Assembly (NCBI RefSeq): GCF_014640175.1
Contig: NZ_BMGL01000008.1
Location: 1-64,000 of the forward strand
Length of the DNA: 64,000 bases
Direction of reading: 5' to 3'
Source: Psychroflexus salis
GTDB lineage: Bacteria; Bacteroidota; Bacteroidia; Flavobacteriales; Flavobacteriaceae
This document shows, one piece after another, positions 15,143 to 23,310 of this stretch (position 1 is the stretch's first letter; each line of letters opens with the position of its first letter). The notes below the pieces were generated by a model. The model worked only from the letters and a program-made list of their open reading frames with translations. It was not told the DNA's origin and searched no databases. Position numbers and translations under genes: made by a program.

Positions 15143-17959
15143 ATGAAATTCAATTTCTTATTTTTTTTACTTCTTTTTTCGGGTCTAGGTATTGCACAAG
15201 ATGGAATTTTACGAGGTACAGTTTCAGACGGAGAGCTTAACGATGTCCTGCCTTTTGCCGATGTTAAAATTTTAAATACCACAAAAGGAACTAGTACTGA
15301 CTTCGATGGAAATTATCAGTTAAATTTAGAACCTGGTATTTATACCATCTCTTTTTCATTTGTTGGTTATCAAAGCATCAATATATCCGATGTTGAAGTA
15401 AAAGCCAATCATACTAAAACGGTTAATGTTACCCTTAACTTAAGTTCGGACAGTTTAGATGAAGTAATTATAACCACAACTGCTAAAAGAAACACAGAGC
15501 AATCTGTATTAAATCTGCAAAAGTCTTCAAGTGTTGTTATGGATGGACTTTCAGCAGAAAGCATGGAAAAAGCAGGAGCTAGTAATGTAGCTTCTGCTGT
15601 TAAAAGGGTTCCTGGTGTTTCAATTCAAGGTGGTAAGTTTGTCTATGTTCGTGGATTAGGAGATAGATACACAAAGTCGCTTCTTAACGGAGTCGATATT
15701 CCAGGTTTAGATCCAGATAAAAATACTGTTCAGATGGATATTTTTCCATCGAATATGATTCAAAATGTCTTAGTTTCTAAAACGGCATCTGCAGATTTAC
15801 CAGCCGACTTTACAGGTGGTGTGGTAGATATCAATTTAAGAGATTTTTCTGCAAAAGAAGAATACAGCATTAGTTTTGGAAGCAGCTTTAATCCAACCAT
15901 GCACTTTAATGGCGATTTTGTAAAAGGAGAGACTGAAGTAACCGATTTTTTTGGTTTTGATAATGGATCAAGAGATTTACCTATATCTCCAAATTTAGAT
16001 ATTCCAGCAGCTGTTGGTAACGGAACTAATGCAAATGGAGTAAATATTGCCGATGTTACACGTTCCTTTAATCCAAACCTTGGTCCTTTACGTTCTACGA
16101 GCGATGCAGATTTTAATTTGAGCTTTTCAACAGCTAACCAGTTTAGTTTAGAGAATAATCGAAAAATTGGTTATCAAGCAGCTTTTGCCTTACGAAATAC
16201 GGTAGAATATTTTGAAGATTTTGAGCAAAATTTCTTTTTTAAACCAGCAGAAACAGAACAGTTTCAAATTATACCTAACCGAACTCAAATAGGAGATGTA
16301 GGTATTAGAAATAACTTGATGAGTGCGCTTGGTGGCGTAAGTTACCAAACCGAACAATCTAAATATAAATTCAATATAATTCATCTTCAAAATGCTGAAT
16401 CGAAAGCTGGATTGTTTACTGGAAGAACACTTATTTTAGATGATATTGAAGTAAAGCGAGATAACATAGAATATTCAGAAAGAGCCTTAACAAACCTTCT
16501 TTTTGAAGGAAAACATACAAGTAAAGACGCTAATTGGATAACAGAGTGGAAGGTATCACCTAGTTTTTCGAAAGTTGAAGATAAAGATGTAAGAGTGACT
16601 CCTTTTGAAGTAACCAACCAAGGATTTTCTATTAGACCAAGTACTGCAGGAGCTCCACAACGTATTTGGCGTAATTTAGAAGAAGTAAATATGGTAGGTA
16701 AATTAGATTTTACTAAAAAACATAATTTGTTTAACAGACAAGCTAAATTGAAATTTGGAGCTGCTTATATTTATAAAGAAAGAGATTTTTCTATAGATCA
16801 GTATTTAATTTCATTTAGAGGTAGCAATGCGGTTCCTGTAAATGGAAATTCAAACAATATATTAATTGAAGATAATATTTGGTCTGCAGACAACGATGGT
16901 GGCTTTTTTATACAGGGTAATTTTCAACCAGCCAATACATTTAATTCGAGCGCTCAAATTAGAGCTGCTTATGCAATGGAAGAGTTTAAAATTACAGAGA
17001 AATTAAAATCTATTGTAGGACTTCGCTTTGAGCAATATGTTTTAAATTATACCGGACAAAACAACCAAGGCGATATTGTGCTTAATGATGAAGAAGTAAT
17101 TAACGATGCAAATCTGTATCCTTCTGCCAACTTTATTTATGAATATTCAGACAATTCTAATTTCAGACTTTCTTATTCAAATACAACCGCTAGACCTTCA
17201 TTTAAAGAAGCATCTATAGCGCAAATATTTGATCCGCTTACCAACTTAACATTTGTAGGAAATATTGATGTAGAACCTTCATTTATTCAAAATTTTGATG
17301 TGCGTTACGAACGTTATTCACAAACAGGTGGTATGATTGCTTTAAGTGGCTTTTACAAAGATTTTACCGATCCAATAGAAATGGTTGCTTTTCCAACCAG
17401 ACCAACCAATATCGAACCTAGAAATGTAGGTTCTGCAAGGGTTTTAGGTGTAGAAGTAGAATTGAGACAGAAGCTAGATTTTACTCCAGCACTAGAGAAA
17501 TTTAGTGTAAATATGAATGTATCACTCATCGATTCTGATGTAGAAATGGATCCAAGAGAATTTGAATCGAGACAGTTGGCTGCTCGTGATGGTCAAACCA
17601 TCGACGATACTAGAGAACTTCAAGGACAGTCTCCGTTTTTAATCAACTTTAGTTTGAACTATGACGATTTTGACAATGGTTGGCAAAGTGGTTTGTTCTA
17701 TAATGTTCAAGGAGAAACTTTAGAAGTGGTAGGGATTAGAAACGTTCCTGATGTATATACACAGCCTTTTCATAACTTAAGCTTTCAATTGACAAAAACC
17801 TTTGGAGAAAACAATAACTCCAGCATCAACTTTGGAATTAGCAACCTGCTAAACGATACGATTAGAAGTTATTATAAATCTTTTAATTCAGAATCAGAAA
17901 TTTTTTCAAAACGAAAAATAGGTCAAGCCTTTTCTGTAGGATACTCATTAAAATTTTAA
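15143..17959 (+). CDS. TonB-dependent outer-membrane receptor with carboxypeptidase-regulatory N-terminal domain
   Basis: 938 aa. Signal peptide (1-19, ending GIAQ). CarboxypepD_reg-like domain at ~22-105 (GTVSDGELNDVLPFADVKILNTTKGTSTDFDGNY). TonB box-like DEVIITTTAKRN, then a plug at ~125-235 with VPGVSIQGGKFVYVRGLGDRYTKSLLNGVDIPG and ADFTGGVVDINLRDF. The rest is a 22-strand barrel ending in the aromatic YSLKF. Substrate is unknown. It sits between the beta-helix lipoprotein and a T9SS cargo protein, which may be partners at the surface. Confidence 0.92.
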   Translation: MKFNFLFFLLLFSGLGIAQDGILRGTVSDGELNDVLPFADVKILNTTKGTSTDFDGNYQLNLEPGIYTISFSFVGYQSINISDVEVKANHTKTVNVTLNLSSDSLDEVIITTTAKRNTEQSVLNLQKSSSVVMDGLSAESMEKAGASNVASAVKRVPGVSIQGGKFVYVRGLGDRYTKSLLNGVDIPGLDPDKNTVQMDIFPSNMIQNVLVSKTASADLPADFTGGVVDINLRDFSAKEEYSISFGSSFNPTMHFNGDFVKGETEVTDFFGFDNGSRDLPISPNLDIPAAVGNGTNANGVNIADVTRSFNPNLGPLRSTSDADFNLSFSTANQFSLENNRKIGYQAAFALRNTVEYFEDFEQNFFFKPAETEQFQIIPNRTQIGDVGIRNNLMSALGGVSYQTEQSKYKFNIIHLQNAESKAGLFTGRTLILDDIEVKRDNIEYSERALTNLLFEGKHTSKDANWITEWKVSPSFSKVEDKDVRVTPFEVTNQGFSIRPSTAGAPQRIWRNLEEVNMVGKLDFTKKHNLFNRQAKLKFGAAYIYKERDFSIDQYLISFRGSNAVPVNGNSNNILIEDNIWSADNDGGFFIQGNFQPANTFNSSAQIRAAYAMEEFKITEKLKSIVGLRFEQYVLNYTGQNNQGDIVLNDEEVINDANLYPSANFIYEYSDNSNFRLSYSNTTARPSFKEASIAQIFDPLTNLTFVGNIDVEPSFIQNFDVRYERYSQTGGMIALSGFYKDFTDPIEMVAFPTRPTNIEPRNVGSARVLGVEVELRQKLDFTPALEKFSVNMNVSLIDSDVEMDPREFESRQLAARDGQTIDDTRELQGQSPFLINFSLNYDDFDNGWQSGLFYNVQGETLEVVGIRNVPDVYTQPFHNLSFQLTKTFGENNNSSINFGISNLLNDTIRSYYKSFNSESEIFSKRKIGQAFSVGYSLKF

Positions 17960-18012
17960 ATTACCAAATCGTTAATTTGTTACAATAACCTAGTTTAAGC
18001 TAATAGAATTAT

Positions 18013-18020
18013 TACTTTTG
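18013..18020 (+). promoter_or_regulatory. Promoter -7 element of the T9SS cargo gene
   Basis: TACTTTTG (TAnnTTTG), 22 bases before ATG 18043. Confidence 0.5.
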
Positions 18021-18042
18021 TAACAACTTAAAATTAAACAAA

Positions 18043-19764
18043 ATGAAAAAAATTACCTTATTACTAACTTTACTAATTAGTGCATTTGCAATAGGACAAA
18101 CTCCTGTTTTAACTATGATTTCTGATGGAGACTGCTCTGGTGGAAATCCAAAAGTAGTTGAAATTTATGCAGATGGCACTGTTGACTTTGCAAATTATTC
18201 ATTAGAAATTCAAACCAATGCTAACGACACTTGGGGAAACACTTTAAACCTTGCAGATTTAGGTGTTGTAACTGATGATTTTGTGTACATCCATAAAGAA
18301 GATGAATCTTTTGCAACTGAATATCCAAGTGCTACAAATGTACTTTCAACAAATTCAAGTGCGGTAAACTTTAATGGTGACGATAGAGTTAGAATCATTG
18401 AAGATGCAACAAGTACTGTTGTAGATCAATATGGTGCTGAAGCTACCGATGGAACTGGAGAAGTTTGGGAATACCAAGATGGGTATGCCAAGCGCAACGA
18501 CGGTTCTGGCCCAGATTTCGGCTTTTTTGCTGGAAATTGGACATACTTTAATGGTGCTTTAAATGGAGAAGGAACCTGTCAAGACGGTTCTACATTCGAA
18601 TCGATTATTGGTACAGCAAGTTACACAGCTGGTGGCGGTAACACAGATCCTGCTGTTTTTATTACTTCTCCAGCTAACAATGCTGTTTTAGACCCAGGTA
18701 CAACCAATGTAGATGTTACTTTTGCAGTGCAAAATGAGTATCCAGGTTTACGATTTGATATTACAGTTAATGGTTCTACAACTGTCGATGTAAGTTCTCC
18801 TTTTAATGTTGCTACGCAAAACGGTGAAAACTACAATGTTACTCTAGAGCTTGTAGACGGTCAGACTATTATTGATGATGTAACTATAGATTTTAGCGTA
18901 GCTGATATCACTCAAGTTGCTGATATAGCTGCTTTTAGAGCAGATGTTGAAACTAACGGACCTGGCGGTTTTTATGAAATAACAGGAGCTTCTACATTTA
19001 CGCACGGAGACAACTTTAATAACAGAAAATGGTTCCAAAGCAATGGTGCAGGAGTGATGATTTTTGATCCAAACGATGTTATCGACAACGATGTGTATGT
19101 ATTTGGAGATCAGGTTACTGGATTAACAGGTGTGTCTAATTTCAATAATGGCGTTTTACAATTAATTCCTACTGCAGATAATGGTGTGGTAAGCGGAAAT
19201 AGTGAGCCTTCTGTTCAAATTTTAAGCTTAAACGAATTTATTACCAATTACGATTCTTACGAATCATTATTAGTAGGTTTCCAAAACGTTCAATTTACTG
19301 GAGCAGATGGTTCAGTAGTATTCGAAAACGGTACTAACTACGATTTATCTGATGGTAATGATGAAATAGTTATGCGTACTGAATTTTTCAATACAGATTA
19401 TATCGGTAATGTTGTACCACAAGGTGTTTTAGCTGGAGTTGTAGGAATGGCAAGCCAATTTAATGGTGCACCACAGATTTTTTCTAGATTTGAAGCAGAT
19501 ATCGATGTTACTTTAAATATTGCTGATTTCAACAAAAATGAGTTTGCAATCTTTCCAAACCCTGCATCAAGTGAAATAAATATCTTATCTCCAAACGGAG
19601 AAGTTTTTCAAGTTGGTGTATACAACCTTCTTGGAAAAAAAGTGATGACCACCGAAATTTCGGGTGAAACTAAATTAAATATCTCTAATTTACAATCAGG
19701 ACTTTATTTAGTGAAATTTGGTCAAGGAAACGGAAGCTTCACCAAGAAGTTAATTATCAAATAA
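18043..19764 (+). CDS. Secreted T9SS (type A sorting domain) protein with lamin-tail-like N-terminal domain
   Basis: 573 aa. Sec signal peptide (1-18, ending AIGQ). Residues ~20-150 resemble a lamin-tail domain (GGNPKVVEIYADGTVDFANYSLEIQ, DDFVYIHKEDESF, DRVRIIED). Then an Ig-like segment (~200-290) and an OB-like DUF5689-type segment (~295-490; GFYEITGASTFTHGDNFNNRKWFQSN). The C-terminus is the type A T9SS sorting domain: FAIFPNPASSEINI, VGVYNLLGKKVM, LNISNLQSGLYLVKF, FTKKLIIK. It should be exported and anchored at the cell surface. No catalytic motif is recognised. Confidence 0.85.
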   Translation: MKKITLLLTLLISAFAIGQTPVLTMISDGDCSGGNPKVVEIYADGTVDFANYSLEIQTNANDTWGNTLNLADLGVVTDDFVYIHKEDESFATEYPSATNVLSTNSSAVNFNGDDRVRIIEDATSTVVDQYGAEATDGTGEVWEYQDGYAKRNDGSGPDFGFFAGNWTYFNGALNGEGTCQDGSTFESIIGTASYTAGGGNTDPAVFITSPANNAVLDPGTTNVDVTFAVQNEYPGLRFDITVNGSTTVDVSSPFNVATQNGENYNVTLELVDGQTIIDDVTIDFSVADITQVADIAAFRADVETNGPGGFYEITGASTFTHGDNFNNRKWFQSNGAGVMIFDPNDVIDNDVYVFGDQVTGLTGVSNFNNGVLQLIPTADNGVVSGNSEPSVQILSLNEFITNYDSYESLLVGFQNVQFTGADGSVVFENGTNYDLSDGNDEIVMRTEFFNTDYIGNVVPQGVLAGVVGMASQFNGAPQIFSRFEADIDVTLNIADFNKNEFAIFPNPASSEINILSPNGEVFQVGVYNLLGKKVMTTEISGETKLNISNLQSGLYLVKFGQGNGSFTKKLIIK

Positions 19765-19794
19765 GAAAACTTTCATTTAAAGTTTTATAAAAAA

Positions 19795-19821
19795 GCATCG
19801 CTCGCAGAGCGATGCTTTTTT
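19795..19821 (+). terminator. Rho-independent terminator after the T9SS cargo gene
   Basis: GCATCGCTC (19795-19803) pairs perfectly with GAGCGATGC (19807-19815), loop GCA, followed by six T. Confidence 0.92.
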
Positions 19822-19830
19822 CTTTATCAG

Positions 19831-19838
19831 TATTTTTG
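19831..19838 (+). promoter_or_regulatory. Promoter -7 element very close to the LuxE-like gene start
   Basis: TATTTTTG (TAnnTTTG) ends only 6 bases before ATG 19845. The transcript would start about 2-4 bases before the ATG, so the mRNA is probably leaderless or nearly so. Confidence 0.45.
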
Positions 19839-19844
19839 TAGTAT

Positions 19845-20825
19845 ATGAATCCAGCAAATATCGACATCAACCACTTAATTCAACCTGAAGATTTTTTAAA
19901 TCAGAGTTTGAATGTTTTTGCTTTTCAATATGAAAATAATTTATTTTATCGTAAATTTTGCAATTTACTACACAAAACACCTGCAAACGTTAGCTCATTA
20001 GAAGAAATTCCATTTTTACCTATTCAGTTTTTTAAGAGCCACAAGATTTATTCTTCTTCAAATACACCACAAATTACTTTTAAAAGTAGTGGTACAACCG
20101 GAAGTATAACTAGTAAACATCAAATAGCTGATCTAAGTTTATACGAAAAAAGTTACTTTAATGCTTTCGAAACAGAATACGGAAATATTGAAGACTATTT
20201 AGTTTTAGGACTTCTTCCTTCTTATTTAGAGCGTAGCGGTTCGTCCTTAATTTATATGGTAAATAGTTTTATAGAACGCAGTAAGTTTAATGAAAGTGGC
20301 TTTTACCTTGATAATCTTGATGCTTTAAAACAAACTTTAGAAAAATTTGATGGTAAACGAAAAATTTTGCTCATAGGGGTTAGCTTTGCTTTATTAGATT
20401 TTGCTGAAAGGTTTCAATTGAAATTAAACTCTACTACTGTTATGGAAACAGGAGGTATGAAAGGGAGACGTAAAGAGTTAATTCGTGAAGAATTACATGT
20501 TCAATTAAAACAAGGTTTTGGCGTTCAGCAAATTCATAGCGAATATGGTATGACTGAGTTGCTTTCGCAGTCCTATTCTACAGGAGATGGAATTTTTAAG
20601 TGCCCAACAAGTATGAAAATTTTAATTCGTGATACAGAAAATCCACTACATATTTTAAATAAACAAAAAACAGGAGGGATTAATATTATCGATTTGGCAA
20701 ACTTATATTCAGTTTCGTTTATCGCTACTCAGGATTTAGGAAGGCAAGTTGCTGATAATGAATACGAAATATTAGGAAGATTTGATCATAGCGATGTAAG
20801 AGGATGTAATTTAATGTTTTTTTAA
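19845..20825 (+). CDS. LuxE/PaaK-like acyl-protein synthetase (AMP-forming family)
   Basis: 326 aa, similar to LuxE-type acyl-protein synthetases and the phenylacetate-CoA ligase family. The nucleotide-binding TFKSSGTTGSITSKHQ lies at about residues 80-95, PSYLERSGSSLIYM in the middle, and the adenylate-site HSEYGMTELLSQ at about 230-241; DLGRQVADN lies near the end. The protein would activate an acyl group as acyl-AMP. It is shorter than full CoA ligases and lacks their mobile C-terminal domain. The substrate is unknown. The gene is preceded by a terminator and its own promoter. Confidence 0.8.
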   Translation: MNPANIDINHLIQPEDFLNQSLNVFAFQYENNLFYRKFCNLLHKTPANVSSLEEIPFLPIQFFKSHKIYSSSNTPQITFKSSGTTGSITSKHQIADLSLYEKSYFNAFETEYGNIEDYLVLGLLPSYLERSGSSLIYMVNSFIERSKFNESGFYLDNLDALKQTLEKFDGKRKILLIGVSFALLDFAERFQLKLNSTTVMETGGMKGRRKELIREELHVQLKQGFGVQQIHSEYGMTELLSQSYSTGDGIFKCPTSMKILIRDTENPLHILNKQKTGGINIIDLANLYSVSFIATQDLGRQVADNEYEILGRFDHSDVRGCNLMFF

Positions 20826-20844
20826 TTTTTTATTGAAATAATGA

Positions 20845-20874
20845 TTGTAATTTGTAGTAGATGTACTACTTTTG
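20845..20874 (+). promoter_or_regulatory. Promoter of small RNA A1
   Basis: TTG (20845-20847), a 19-base spacer, then TACTTTTG (20867-20874). This is the full Bacteroidota promoter layout TTG-N19-TAnnTTTG. Confidence 0.6.
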
Positions 20875-20944
20875 TTATGTGAAGTTTTTCATAATAGATT
20901 GGTTAGTTAATTTGCCTGCTCATTTTAATGAGCAGGCTTTTTTT
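20875..20944 (+). ncRNA. Putative small RNA A1 (first of a tandem pair)
   Basis: A free-standing transcription unit of about 65 nt: a promoter, a 29-base block (20880-20908) repeated without change in A2, and an intrinsic terminator. In the terminator GCCTGCTCAT (20914-20923) pairs with ATGAGCAGGC (20928-20937), followed by seven T. The block includes AAGTTTTTCATAATAGATTGG. A GTG at 20879 opens a 25-codon frame beginning VKFFIIDWLV, so a leaderless micropeptide is an alternative. No other gene lies in this 338-base gap. Confidence 0.6.
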
Positions 20945-21023
20945 ATTGAATTTTAGAAAGAATAAGTTGATTACAAACAAATGTTAAAGTGGGTAAATTT
21001 CAAGCCTAATTTAATATCAATTG

Positions 21024-21031
21024 TATATTTG
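21024..21031 (+). promoter_or_regulatory. Promoter -7 element of small RNA A2
   Basis: TATATTTG (TAnnTTTG), at nearly the same distance from the conserved block as in A1. The -33 box is weak. Confidence 0.5.
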
Positions 21032-21100
21032 TCTTGGATGAAGTTTTTCATAATAGATTGGTTAGTTTAAAACGCCTGCTCGCCCGAGCAGGCGTTTTAT
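21032..21100 (+). ncRNA. Putative small RNA A2 (second of a tandem pair)
   Basis: Same design as A1. The 29-base block (21039-21067) is identical to that at 20880-20908. The terminator is different in loop but uses the same stem core: AACGCCTGCTC (21071-21081) pairs with GAGCAGGCGTT (21086-21096), then a T-rich tail. Flanking DNA is not conserved, so block plus stem have been kept under selection or copied recently. An ATG at 21038 opens a 10-codon frame MKFFIIDWLV ending in TAA. Confidence 0.6.
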
Positions 21101-21119
21101 TTTTGTTTAAAAACCAAAA

Positions 21120-21145
21120 AAAAAGCAGCTCTAAAGCTGCTTTTT
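21120..21145 (-). terminator. Terminator of the M42 peptidase gene, bidirectional
   Basis: AAAAAGCAGCT (21120-21130) pairs with AGCTGCTTTTT (21135-21145), loop CTAA, with a T-run on the minus strand. Confidence 0.85.
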
Positions 21146-21163
21146 AAAATTCAATTTTCTACT

Positions 21164-22234
21164 CTAGTCAAAATAACTAAATTCATCACCATCTTTTATG
21201 GCTAACAGGGAGTTATAAATTAATTCAATTACATTTTCAACATCGCTTTTGTGTACCATTTCTACAGTAGTATGCATATAACGTAAAGGTAGCGAAATTA
21301 ACGCAGAAGCTACGCCACCATTGCTGTAAGCAAATGCATCTGTATCTGTTCCAGTCATTCTGCTAGCAGCCATTCGTTGAAAAGGTATTTTATGCTCGTT
21401 AGCTGTATTAATAAGGAGTTCACGGAGTTTGTTTTGTACTGCAGGCGCGTATGAAATTACAGGTCCATCGCCCATTTTTGTTAAACCTTCCTTTTCTTTT
21501 TTAATCATCGGTGTAGTAGTATCATGACAAACATCAGTAACAATAGCAACATTAGGCATTATTCGGGCTGTAATCATTTCTGCACCGCGTAAGCCAATTT
21601 CTTCTTGTACAGAATTGGTTATGTACAGACCAAAAGGAAGCTTTATATTATTTTCTTTTAATTTTCTTGCCACTTCAGCAATCATAAATCCGCCCATGCG
21701 GTTATCTAAACCACGGCAAACAAATTTGTCTTTATTTAAAATAAAAAATTTATCTGGATACGTAATTACACAACCTACGTGTACGCCTAGCTTTTCAACT
21801 TCATCTTTGGTTGTGCAACCAACATCTATACAAATATTATCTAATTTTGGTGTTTCTTCATTATCACCCTTTCTTGTATGTATTGCAGGCCAACCAAAAA
21901 CTCCTTTTACAATTCCTTGGTCGGTGTGTATATTTACCCGTTTCGAAGGGGCAATCATGTGGTCGCTTCCGCCGTTTCTAATTACATAAATTAATCCTTC
22001 ATCGGTTATATAATTTACATACCAAGAAATTTCGTCAGCATGCCCTTCAATAACTACTTTATATTTAGCATCAGGATTTATTACGCCAACTGCAGTGCCA
22101 TAAGTGTCGGTAATAAATTCATCTACATAAGGTTTTAAATACTCCATCCATAGTTTTTGACCTTCCCATTCGTATCCTGTTGGAGATGCATTGTTTAAAT
22201 ATTTTTCTAAAAATGCTAAAGAATCTTTTTGCAT
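21164..22234 (-). CDS. M42 family metallopeptidase (glutamyl aminopeptidase / endoglucanase M family)
   Basis: 356 aa. Di-metal peptidase blocks in order: IEGHADEISW (metal His and catalytic Asp, about residue 64-70), PAIHTRKG, CRGLDNRMGGFM (bridging Asp), NSVQEEIGLRGAE (catalytic and metal Glu pair), IVTDVCHDTTTP (metal Asp), and MHTTVEMVHKSD (metal His). Cytoplasmic aminopeptidases of this family trim peptides as large tetrahedral oligomers. A terminator follows and the ATG start is clear. Confidence 0.92.
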   Translation of the reverse strand: MQKDSLAFLEKYLNNASPTGYEWEGQKLWMEYLKPYVDEFITDTYGTAVGVINPDAKYKVVIEGHADEISWYVNYITDEGLIYVIRNGGSDHMIAPSKRVNIHTDQGIVKGVFGWPAIHTRKGDNEETPKLDNICIDVGCTTKDEVEKLGVHVGCVITYPDKFFILNKDKFVCRGLDNRMGGFMIAEVARKLKENNIKLPFGLYITNSVQEEIGLRGAEMITARIMPNVAIVTDVCHDTTTPMIKKEKEGLTKMGDGPVISYAPAVQNKLRELLINTANEHKIPFQRMAASRMTGTDTDAFAYSNGGVASALISLPLRYMHTTVEMVHKSDVENVIELIYNSLLAIKDGDEFSYFD

Positions 22235-22304
22235 GTTGTTTTGTTTTAAATTTGAATCCTTGCGAATTTAATAATCTTTTGAGACTAAAATGTTTATGAA
22301 TACC

Positions 22305-22312
22305 TAATTTTG
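22305..22312 (+). promoter_or_regulatory. Promoter -7 element of the DUF4294 gene
   Basis: TAATTTTG (TAnnTTTG); transcript start expected near 22317. Confidence 0.45.
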
Positions 22313-22338
22313 AAATCATTTTAATGAAATTAATATTA

Positions 22339-23043
22339 ATGAAAAACCAATTTTTCTATTTTATATTTTTCTGTTTTTTGATGCATTCAAGTTTTGCGCA
22401 AAAAGAAGCTGATACCTTAACAAAGCAGACTAGAGATACTGTAGATGTTGAGATTTATCAATTTGTGAATGATTCTGTTTTTGAAGATGCAGTGTATTTA
22501 GATGAAGTTTTAATTCTTCCAAAACTTCAATTCACTAATAAAAAAGACCTTCGCGAATATTTAATTTTACAACGAAAGACTAAAAAAGTTTGGCCATATG
22601 CCGTTTTAGCTGCGCAACGTTTAGATAGTTTAAATGTACGTCTAGCTAAAATTGAATCTAAAAGTAAACGCAAGCGCTACACTAAAATGATTCAAAAATA
22701 TATTGAAGGAGAGTTTACCGACGAGCTAAAAAAACTAACCAAAACTGAAGGACAAATTTTGGTAAAATTGATGCATCGACAAACTGGAGAAACTACCTTT
22801 GATTTGGTGAAGGAGTTGCGTACTGGCTGGCGAGCATTTTGGTACAATACCACTGCAAACATGTTTAATATTTCTTTAAAAGAAGAATTTGATCCTTATC
22901 AAGTTCGAGAAGATTTTTTAATTGAAGATATTTTGCAGCGGAAGTTCAGCAAAGGTTCGCTAGAAAAACAACCACCAGCTATTTCTATTGATTATTACGA
23001 GTTGACTTCAATCTGGAAAGACAAAGTCCAAATTTTTAAATAA
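22339..23043 (+). CDS. DUF4294 family secreted protein
   Basis: 234 aa from ATG 22339; an in-frame ATG at 22324 would add MKLIL. The chosen start gives a compact signal peptide ending HSSFAQ. The body has DEVLILPKLQFTNKKDLREYLILQRKTKKVWPYAVLAAQRLDSL and GWRAFWYNTTANMFNISLKEEFDP, which I recognise as the DUF4294 pattern of Bacteroidota. It is predicted to be periplasmic; no function is established. It is divergent from the M42 peptidase gene. The 267 bases downstream hold nothing recognisable. Confidence 0.8.
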   Translation: MKNQFFYFIFFCFLMHSSFAQKEADTLTKQTRDTVDVEIYQFVNDSVFEDAVYLDEVLILPKLQFTNKKDLREYLILQRKTKKVWPYAVLAAQRLDSLNVRLAKIESKSKRKRYTKMIQKYIEGEFTDELKKLTKTEGQILVKLMHRQTGETTFDLVKELRTGWRAFWYNTTANMFNISLKEEFDPYQVREDFLIEDILQRKFSKGSLEKQPPAISIDYYELTSIWKDKVQIFK

Positions 23044-23310
23044 TTTTTTTTTGATTCTTCTACCAAGCTACATTAGAAAGTTAAAATGCCATTTAACCAT
23101 TAGGTTAATACCTTTGCGAACATTGCGTTTCTAAGGTTTTTTTTCATCAAAGTCACGTATTAAACAAAATTAAAATGTAATGGCTAATTCTACCTAAAGC
23201 AATAGCTTCAAAAATAAACTAAACGTTCTATTTTAGTTCATTCAGAATCTATACGCTACAAATGCAAAACTAGCCAAACAAGCTATATAATTTATGTTTT
23301 AGAATTCAAA

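Noticed and set aside
20845-21100. CRISPR-like or tandem repeat interpretation of the A1/A2 pair
   Set aside because: Only two copies, 159 bases apart, each with its own promoter and terminator; no spacer regularity and no cas genes.
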